From the NCBI GenBank assembly GCA_018065295.1, contig JAGHTQ010000018.1:1-24101 (forward strand): 24,101 nt of DNA, read 5' to 3'. This document shows positions 20,136 to 24,101 of the stretch, piece after piece (position 1 is the first letter of the stretch; every line of letters begins with the position of its first letter). The position numbers and the translations under genes were made by a program. The stretch comes from Candidatus Colimonas fimequi. Lineage in GTDB: Bacteria; Bacillota; Clostridia; Peptostreptococcales; Anaerovoracaceae. The notes beneath the pieces are model-generated. The model was not told where the DNA came from. It did not search any database and worked only from the letters and a program-made list of their open reading frames with translations.

Positions 20136-20477
20136 GGGGATTAAGCGTCAACGCTCATGCGCTGCCGCTCAATAGGGTGTTGTGGTGTATGAAAAGATTA
20201 GATTATGGGAACTTGTTCAGTCCTCTGTTCGGTAGCTAGTGCGTGCGTTATTGGCCAACTATGTCCAATATGTTTGTTATAGCTCTTTTTGTTTTTAATC
20301 CTTGCGATATTGCCCTGGCGCTCGCCTAACACTACAGGGGAGCGTAGTGTGCTCATTTAGGGTCATGGCGCTCGTTAGCGGTTTACAGCGGCGCGCCCGC
20401 TGTATTGTTAGCTACCGAACAGAAGGCTGAGCGCCTTCTGTGAAAGGTTATTACAAATGAACTTCAGCATTATGCTG
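20123..20477. other. 355-base structured non-coding region, candidate replication origin or RNA
   Basis: The largest gene-free stretch in the early operon; both strands lack a supported gene. It holds an outer 15-base inverted repeat TCTGTTCGGTAGCTA/TAGCTACCGAACAGA (20224-20238 and 20409-20423) enclosing stem-loops at 20249-20270 (TATTGG/CCAATA), 20329-20350 (ACACTAC/GTAGTGT) and 20384-20404 (TACAGCGG/CCGCTGTA). Two direct copies of TGGCGCTCG lie at 20316-20324 and 20366-20374. A 9-bp hairpin (20419-20441) overlaps one arm of the outer repeat. Dense inverted repeats near a Rep gene suggest the origin, though the region is transcribed from the early promoter and could also be a structured RNA. 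Role is inferred. Confidence 0.6.
20465..20477. repeat. Short palindrome after the MazG-like gene
   Basis: CAGCAT-T-ATGCTG lies directly next to the gene's stop codon. It is a perfect dyad but has no T tract, so it is not a clear terminator. It may be part of the adjacent structured region. Confidence 0.5.
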
Positions 20478-20861
20478 TTAGTCTTCTATGGGTGTCAGCG
20501 TCAGATCTATTTCTATCTCGGGCGCTGCTTCCAGTTCTCCTGGGTCGATAGTGTCGACTTTTGTATCTCCTGCTATTCTCTCCAGCTGTCTGTTTACTTT
20601 GTAGGCTATTATTATGTCCACTTCCTCGTCGCCTACTACTTCGAAGTGCATATTCATCTGTGTGATCATAATCTCAACGTCTGCCAGTTCTTCGAGAACT
20701 TTGTGCACGTCAGCTCCTGGGTCTTCAATGTATGCCTTTGTCAGCTCGACTCCCAGCTCGCACAGTTCTTCTACGCACTTCATCATTTGCGTCCTGATTC
20801 CGTAGTGGTTCAATATCGTTGCGGCGCCCATTATTGTGTCCGCTTTTTCTATCGTCTTCAC
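20478..20861 (-). CDS. MazG-like nucleotide pyrophosphohydrolase
   Basis: A 127-residue protein. The first 75 residues match the all-alpha NTP pyrophosphatase fold: KCVEELCELGVELTKA with the metal-binding EExxE (Glu31, Glu32, Glu35), then KVLEELADVEIMI with ExxD (Glu58, Asp61). The C-terminal 40 residues are acidic and variable. MazG-like enzymes hydrolyse nucleoside triphosphates, and in phages they may lower alarmone-related signals or clean the nucleotide pool. The ATG overlaps the previous stop (ATGA). The next feature downstream is the structured non-coding region. Confidence 0.87.
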   Translation of the reverse strand: MKTIEKADTIMGAATILNHYGIRTQMMKCVEELCELGVELTKAYIEDPGADVHKVLEELADVEIMITQMNMHFEVVGDEEVDIIIAYKVNRQLERIAGDTKVDTIDPGELEAAPEIEIDLTLTPIED

Positions 20862-21490
20862 TTTTGCCTCCGTTCTTCCCTCTTGCTGATCAGCATCGAC
20901 AGATTAACTGCAGCCAGGCACGTCTCATTGACTTCCTTTGATTCTGTCCATAGCCGTCTGTTGTTCATCAATGCCAGCTCGCCTCTGCTGATTGCCTTCA
21001 GGTTTTCTATGTTAAAATTTCTCTTATCCCCGTCCATGAATACGACTCTAGCATTTGGATCTAACGGACCATGATGCTGTTCGTATATCAGACGCTGCTT
21101 CTGCTTCCAGTTCACGCTCTTCTTTGCCTTCGGAATGTCGTTGACCTTTACCCATACATATCCGTCAGCCAGCACTTTTTCTGTGCCTATCGGATCAGTG
21201 TTTGCTGGTACACTTCCAGCTTTGAACATTGTCGGATGCGCTTTGTCATACTGTTCCTGGGTCAGCGGCACGCCTTTGTTGTGTGCTACCTGCCCTGGTC
21301 TGTATCTCATGTCGATGCCGCACTTGATTCCGTTTCGTTTCATGTATCCGATAACAGTCTCGGGTTTCATGTCTGCATTGAACAGTTGAATGAATTCCTC
21401 TGCTGTTTCAATTCTCGGCCTTCCGTATGCGTTCTCGCGCAGCCATGTCTTCTGTTCAGGCGTGTATACGTGTCTCCTAGCTCTTTGCAT
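20858..21490 (-). CDS. HNH endonuclease (HNH_3 type)
   Basis: A 210-residue protein from ATG 21490 (a longer frame beginning at 21562 lacks a ribosome site). The N-terminal part (YTPEQKTWLRENAYGRPRIETAEEFIQLFN) resembles a small DNA-binding helix-turn-helix. The C-terminal domain has RLIYEQHHGPLDPNARVVFMDGDKRNFNIENL, the H-N-H core of phage HNH_3 nucleases. Such genes may be homing nucleases or act in replication. Its start, TGACGACAATGC, shares 10 bases with the anti-ribosome-site loop at 16049-16061. It overlaps the upstream gene end by 14 bases. Confidence 0.9.
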   Translation of the reverse strand: MQRARRHVYTPEQKTWLRENAYGRPRIETAEEFIQLFNADMKPETVIGYMKRNGIKCGIDMRYRPGQVAHNKGVPLTQEQYDKAHPTMFKAGSVPANTDPIGTEKVLADGYVWVKVNDIPKAKKSVNWKQKQRLIYEQHHGPLDPNARVVFMDGDKRNFNIENLKAISRGELALMNNRRLWTESKEVNETCLAAVNLSMLISKREERRQK

Positions 21491-21731
21491 TGTCGTCACC
21501 CGACAGCATGCGCGGCGTCTTCTTGTCTGCGTCCCAGTGATCGTCATTGAACTTGGCTGCATCGAGTACCACGCGCGCGTTGTTTATGATCTGCGAGCTG
21601 ATGCCCTGAACAGCCTTGCTTCTCTCAATCTCTTCCCTCAGCTGTTCGCCTGTCAGCTCTTCGTCGCTCAGTCTCTCGATCTGTGCAAAAAGGTGATTAT
21701 TTAGATCGCCCAGTGTGTTCTTCAGTGCCAT
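21477..21731 (-). CDS. Hypothetical conserved-looking early protein
   Basis: An 84-residue, mostly helical protein (MALKNTLGDLNNHLFAQIERLSDEELTGEQLREEIERSKAVQGISSQIINNARVVLDAAKF). I recognise the pattern as frequent in early regions of Firmicutes phages, usually next to an HNH gene, but no biochemical function is attached. The length, helix content and the block of acidic residues suggest a small adaptor or regulator. The gene starts with a GGAGGCAAAAC leader and its end overlaps the HNH gene by 14 bases. Confidence 0.82.
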   Translation of the reverse strand: MALKNTLGDLNNHLFAQIERLSDEELTGEQLREEIERSKAVQGISSQIINNARVVLDAAKFNDDHWDADKKTPRMLSGDDNAKS

Positions 21732-21753
21732 GTTTTGCCTCCGTTTTTCTTCA

Positions 21754-21885
21754 CTAAAGCAGTCCCAGGTCCCAGCTGTTTAATACGCCCAGCGCGAACA
21801 GTGTCGCAATAACGGCGATGTATGGGAGTGCCCTCTTCATGTAGTCCAGTGGACTGCCTTCTCTGATGTAGTAATGCTTTTTCAT
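21754..21885 (-). CDS. 43-residue membrane microprotein
   Basis: Begins MKKHYYIREGSPLDYMKRALPYIAVIATLFALGVLNSWDLG. A basic, polar N-terminus is followed by one hydrophobic helix (about residues 20-36). An AGGAAGG site precedes the ATG. It starts 14 bases after the previous gene's stop in the operon. The topology suggests N-in insertion in the host inner membrane. Function unknown; possible superinfection or host-membrane effector, which is speculation. Confidence 0.77.
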   Translation of the reverse strand: MKKHYYIREGSPLDYMKRALPYIAVIATLFALGVLNSWDLGLL

Positions 21886-21899
21886 TTGTGTACCTTCCT

Positions 21900-22073
21900 T
21901 TATTTAAAAATCAGTTTCCTGTTTTTATGGTCGTATGTCACTTTGGTGACAGGCTTCGTATATACGACTGGCTTGCCGTCCTCGCCTATCTTTACTGTCT
22001 CGACGTATACCTTTGACTGCTTGTCAAATACGTGTGCGTCTATTCTGCTCATTAGTGCTGCTACTGTTATCAT
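21900..22073 (-). CDS. 57-residue hypothetical early protein
   Basis: Begins MITVAALMSRIDAHVFDKQ and contains YVETVKIGEDGKPVVYTKP and VTKVTYDHKNRKLIFK, a pattern of four to five beta strands with charged turns. The ATG at 22073 is the first start after the previous gene's stop (22076). It is likely a small beta-barrel or nucleic-acid-binding fold, but I do not recognise a family. Confidence 0.72.
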   Translation of the reverse strand: MITVAALMSRIDAHVFDKQSKVYVETVKIGEDGKPVVYTKPVTKVTYDHKNRKLIFK

Positions 22074-22075
22074 CG

Positions 22076-22429
22076 TTATTTTGCTATGTGTATTGTTGTT
22101 CCGTTCTTGACTGCCTTAGCCAGGCGCAGCATTGTTGCTCCGTCGACTTCTGCTGTTGTATATATGAACAGTTCGCCGTTGCTTGCCACTATGCAGCTAA
22201 TGTCTGACGTACTGCTAAGCGGGTGCAGTATTTTGATAATTTCCTGCGGTGTCTTGCCCTTCTTACAGCTCTGCTTCAGCCAGTTTTCATATCCTCTTCT
22301 GCAATTTCTGTCGTCAGGATACTCGCACCCAATTTCTGCACAGAACTTGCAGGAATCATCCTCGAATTCGTTCATGAATTCGGCGAGTTCCTTCAGCGAC
22401 ATGTGTCTGATTCTCTCCGCGTTTGTCAT
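22076..22429 (-). CDS. Cysteine-cluster early protein
   Basis: A 117-residue protein from ATG 22429, chosen because the strong AGGAGG cassette lies directly upstream; a longer frame would overlap the preceding gene by 100 bases. Residues about 26-52 (CKFCAEIGC ... NCRRGYENWLKQ) hold four cysteines in a zinc-finger-like cluster. A helical N-terminus (NAERIRHMSLKELAEFMNEF) precedes it. The rest is a beta-rich domain with SCIVASNGELFIYTTAE. Similar CxxC-GYENWL modules occur in many gut-phage early genes, with unknown function. Confidence 0.78.
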   Translation of the reverse strand: MTNAERIRHMSLKELAEFMNEFEDDSCKFCAEIGCEYPDDRNCRRGYENWLKQSCKKGKTPQEIIKILHPLSSTSDISCIVASNGELFIYTTAEVDGATMLRLAKAVKNGTTIHIAK

Positions 22430-22442
22430 TGTCGTTCCTCCT
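22427..22442 (-). promoter_or_regulatory. Repeated start-site cassette before the cysteine-cluster gene
   Basis: AGGAGGAACGACAATG, identical to the starts at 8699-8714 and 20120-20135. The next base is A, so its match to the complement of the late-leader loop is 12 bases. Confidence 0.8.
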
Positions 22443-22650
22443 AGTATTTGATCTGCTTCATAATGTCGCTGATCATCGCCATTCCTGAGTCCATTGCTAC
22501 GTTGATCAGCATCTTGAATCCGCTTGCATATAACACGCATACCATTTCTGTCTGTACGTCGTACTCTATGCTCACTATGTTGTCGCGTTCCCTGGTCAGC
22601 TTGAATGCTTCCAGGAGCGCGTCACAGATTTTCTGCTTATCTTCCTTCAT
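22441..22650 (-). CDS. Small hypothetical early protein
   Basis: A 69-residue protein (MKEDKQKICDALLEAFKLTRERDNIVSIEYDVQTEMVCVLYASGFKMLINVAMDSGMAMISDIMKQIKY), a helix followed by two or three strands and a final helix. Its ATG shares one base with the stop of the previous gene. The end abuts the AGGAGG cassette of the next gene. Not recognised; a small alpha/beta fold that might bind a protein partner. Confidence 0.72.
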   Translation of the reverse strand: MKEDKQKICDALLEAFKLTRERDNIVSIEYDVQTEMVCVLYASGFKMLINVAMDSGMAMISDIMKQIKY

Positions 22651-22766
22651 TACGCTGCACCCTGCTTCTTCAGTTTTTTCTGCGCCGCTTCAATGCAGGC
22701 CTTTGTGAATCTTGTCTCATATCCAGGCGTCAGTTCTACCTGAATCTTGATTTCTTTCTGTTTCAT
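22650..22766 (-). CDS. 38-residue hypothetical protein
   Basis: Begins MKQKEIKIQVELTPGYETRF and ends KKLKKQGAA: one or two beta strands and a charged helix. It fills the gap between two genes with a one-base overlap on each side (TAATG), so it is very likely translated in the operon. The shape recalls a short ribbon-helix-helix or adaptor protein, but it is too short for a secure call. Confidence 0.68.
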   Translation of the reverse strand: MKQKEIKIQVELTPGYETRFTKACIEAAQKKLKKQGAA

Positions 22767-22975
22767 TAGATTGCCTCCGCAACTATGTCAAAAAGGTATT
22801 CTATTGAACAATCTGGGAAATACGTATCTCTAATTGAGATAGCTTCTTTTACAGTGAACTGTGTCAAGCCTCTGCTTTTGTCGTACCATGTGCGGCGACT
22901 GATTCCGATTGTTCTCATTACGTCCTCGGGTTTTATGTCTTTCCTGACCATCTCGGCCAATAAATTGCGACACAT
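22766..22975 (-). CDS. Cro-like helix-turn-helix regulator
   Basis: A 69-residue protein from ATG 22975, which has a GAGAGGGGG ribosome site; an upstream ATG at 23008 lacks one. It is largely a helix-turn-helix: MCRNLLAEMVRKDIKPEDVMRTIGISRRTWYDKSRG with the recognition helix around SRRTWYDK. First gene of the early operon, directly after the operators. Its position opposite the repressor is that of Cro in lambda-type switches, so it probably represses the lysogeny operon once early transcription starts. Confidence 0.82.
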   Translation of the reverse strand: MCRNLLAEMVRKDIKPEDVMRTIGISRRTWYDKSRGLTQFTVKEAISIRDTYFPDCSIEYLFDIVAEAI

Positions 22976-23004
22976 ACGCGTCCCCCTCTCTATATTTAGT
23001 ATAT

Positions 23005-23020
23005 GCACCGAATTTGGTGC
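23005..23020. promoter_or_regulatory. Operator 1
   Basis: GCACCGAATTTGGTGC, a near-perfect dyad. It lies just downstream of the early start point, so bound repressor would block elongation or a start at the overlapping TATACT. The second copy is 34 bases away at 23039-23054. Confidence 0.82.
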
Positions 23021-23032
23021 TTGTTTTTACAT

Positions 23033-23061
23033 AGAATAGCACCGAATTTGGCACTCGTCAA
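23033..23061 (-). promoter_or_regulatory. Early promoter with operator 2 in its spacer
   Basis: On the minus strand TTGACG (plus 23056-23061) and TATTCT (23033-23038) are separated by exactly 17 bases. The spacer is essentially the second operator, GCACCGAATTTGGCAC (23039-23054). A repressor bound there would exclude RNA polymerase from the early operon. Confidence 0.85.
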
Positions 23062-23105
23062 GCACTTTTCTGCCTTTTTTGGTTCTTTTCTAGTATTCAA
23101 GAGTT

Positions 23106-23135
23106 TATAATAATGCTATATTAGGCATGGGGAGG
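23106..23135 (+). promoter_or_regulatory. Repressor promoter -10 and ribosome site
   Basis: TATAAT at 23106-23111 is a consensus -10 box with only a weak -35 at the correct distance. The ribosome site GGAGG is at 23131-23135, eight bases before the repressor ATG. It diverges from the early promoter. Confidence 0.6.
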
Positions 23136-23143
23136 TATTAAAT

Positions 23144-23500
23144 ATGGCACTTGGTAAAGCATTTCGTGAACGTATGAAGCTCATGGGCATTGGTAACAAA
23201 GAACTTTCTGAGCTTTCAGGCGTTCCACTTAGAACAGTTGGAAACATACTCAACGATGTTACTGATAATCCTGGTATCAGAACTGTGCAGCAGATGGCTC
23301 ACGCTTTAGGTTGTACTGTTGACGATATAATCGAGGAAGCTCAGGACTATTATTTGAATCCTGATGCTGCAGCATATGCGCAGGAAATATATGAGAATCC
23401 TGAACTGCGTATTCTTATGGACGCGTCCAGGGACGTAAGCAAAGAAGACCTGGAGCTTGTCACTCAGATGGTAATAAAATTAAAAAACAGCAATAAGTAG
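23144..23500 (+). CDS. CI/ImmR-like lysogeny repressor (XRE family)
   Basis: A 118-residue protein. Residues about 4-60 are an XRE helix-turn-helix (FRERMKLMGIGNKELSELSGVPLRTVGNIL, then VQQMAHALGCTVDDII). The C-terminal 50 residues are helical (YAQEIYENPELRILMDASRDVSKEDLELVTQMVIKLKN), probably for dimerisation. No self-cleaving S24 domain is present, so induction would need another trigger. The next gene encodes an ImmA-like metalloprotease, as in ICEBs1 ImmR/ImmA, where the protease cuts the repressor. It should bind the two GCACCGAATTT operators on its left. Confidence 0.9.
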   Translation: MALGKAFRERMKLMGIGNKELSELSGVPLRTVGNILNDVTDNPGIRTVQQMAHALGCTVDDIIEEAQDYYLNPDAAAYAQEIYENPELRILMDASRDVSKEDLELVTQMVIKLKNSNK

Positions 23501-23549
23501 TTAGTGGAGCTGCTGGAATAGATACGACTTGAATTGAATGGGGGATATT

Positions 23550-23771
23550 ATGGATCAGATTTATGTTTATTTCAGTGACATGCCTTCAAGCGTGAAGGCG
23601 CTAACAGTAGCCTGCGAAGATGGCTACACCATTTATTTGAATTCTAGGAATTCATATGAGCAGAACATTATAAGCTACTGCCACGAATTGGATCATATTG
23701 GGCGCGGCGACTTCTCGCGTGTTCTGAATGTCAGCCGCCTCGAATATGTTCGACATGCTGCACGGGGGTAA
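23550..23771 (+). CDS. Compact ImmA/IrrE-like metalloprotease
   Basis: A 73-residue protein from ATG 23550, which has a GGGGGA site six bases upstream; the earlier in-frame ATG at 23538 has none. It contains SYCHELDHIGRGDF, with the HEXXH zinc site (His45, Glu46, His49). Typical ImmA proteins are about twice as long, so only the core is present. Short versions like this are common beside repressors in Clostridia phages. The expected role is to cleave the repressor during induction. The stop is four bases before the integrase ATG. Confidence 0.85.
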   Translation: MDQIYVYFSDMPSSVKALTVACEDGYTIYLNSRNSYEQNIISYCHELDHIGRGDFSRVLNVSRLEYVRHAARG

Positions 23772-23775
23772 TATT

Positions 23776-24101
23776 ATGAGGGTAGCAATCTATACTCGAA
23801 AATCTGTATATAGTGACAACAGTGAAAGTGTTAAGAATCAAGCGAGAATGTGCCGCGAATATGTGAGCATGCACTTTCCTGGCGAGAATCACGACTTTAC
23901 TACATACGAAGACGAAGCATACACGGGCGCTGATGTACAGCGTCCTTCTTTGCAGCTTCTTCTCGAGACTATTAAGAGCGATGCTGTTGACCTGCTTATT
24001 GTATACCAGCTTGATAGACTCTCTCGAGACGTCAAGGACTTTACGGACATATATGGCCTGCTCTCGGAGCACGGCGTGCAGTTTGCATCCGTCAAGGAAA
24101 A
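23776..24101 (+). CDS. int: Large serine integrase, N-terminal part (gene wraps the contig ends)
   Basis: Starts MRVAIYTRKSVYSD with a GGGGG ribosome site at 23764-23768. The catalytic serine is Ser10 in YTRKS. The next conserved arginines are in YQLDRLSRD, at the start of the duplicated ends. This piece covers the first 108 residues, of which the last 33 and part of a codon are repeated at the beginning of the window. It lies in an operon with the repressor and the ImmA-like protease, so the integrase is made together with the lysogeny controls. See the entry at 1-1347 for the remaining domains. Confidence 0.95.
   Translation, partial: MRVAIYTRKSVYSDNSESVKNQARMCREYVSMHFPGENHDFTTYEDEAYTGADVQRPSLQLLLETIKSDAVDLLIVYQLDRLSRDVKDFTDIYGLLSEHGVQFASVKE
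24001..24101. repeat. Terminal direct repeat, copy 2 (circular contig overlap)
   Basis: Identical to bases 1-101. See the entry for copy 1; the unique circle is 24,000 bases. Confidence 0.93.

Noticed and set aside
1..24101. Recoded stop codons
   Set aside because: All expected genes read through at normal length with standard code; the only two anomalies are frame changes, not in-frame stops.
1..24101. tRNA genes or CRISPR arrays
   Set aside because: No cloverleaf with a T-arm motif and no regularly spaced repeats were seen by eye on either strand.

Overview
The window is one complete small temperate tailed phage (HK97-type siphovirus) that has been linearised. Bases 1-101 are identical to 24001-24101, so the unit is a 24,000-base circle and the serine integrase gene runs across the ends (23776-24000 joined to 1-1347). 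The phiLC3-type holin, ImmR/ImmA-like immunity pair, large serine integrase, ArpU/DUF1492-type late regulator and AGGAGG ribosome sites point to a Firmicutes host, probably an anaerobic Clostridia-like gut bacterium. That host call is inference from gene style; no host gene is present.

Layout. (1) Plus strand, 23144-24000 then 1-1347: lysogeny operon of a CI/ImmR-like repressor, a compact ImmA-like HEXXH protease and the serine integrase, ending at a bidirectional terminator (1431-1460). (2) Minus strand, about 23030 down to 16177: early operon of about 18 mostly tiny genes, starting at a promoter whose spacer holds a repressor operator. It includes a Cro-like regulator, two membrane microproteins, zinc-knuckle proteins, an HNH nuclease, a MazG-like pyrophosphohydrolase, a DUF4406 protein, a RusA resolvase, an HUH-type rolling-circle Rep and an ArpU-like late activator. 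A 355-base non-coding stretch (20123-20477) packed with nested inverted repeats sits in the middle. (3) A terminator (16119-16158), then the late promoter/leader (16020-16115). (4) Minus strand, 16011 down to 1471: late operon in standard order: HNH, terS, terL, portal, prohead protease, major capsid, connectors, tail completion, major tail protein, frameshifting tail chaperones G/GT, tape measure, distal tail protein, a tail protein split by a frame change, two tail-tip/fibre proteins, holin, M23 endolysin and a holin-like protein.

How it works together. In the lysogen the repressor should bind GCACCGAATTTGG(T/C)(G/A)C operators and shut the early promoter; ImmA probably relieves this by cleaving the repressor. 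Early transcription makes Rep and RusA. No polymerase, helicase, primase or SSB gene is visible, so replication probably starts by Rep nicking and then uses host enzymes. The ArpU-like protein would then switch on the late promoter.

Most notable: (a) the late-leader RNA would form an 11-bp stem whose loop centre is the exact complement of a start-site cassette (AGGAGGAACGACAATG) repeated in front of three phage genes, a candidate built-in antisense regulator; (b) the structured 20224-20441 region, with a 15-bp closing helix that competes with an adjacent 9-bp hairpin, is a candidate origin or new structured RNA; (c) a single-strand-type Rep drives a tailed phage; (d) a second possible frameshift lies in the tail gene at about 4311-4330.
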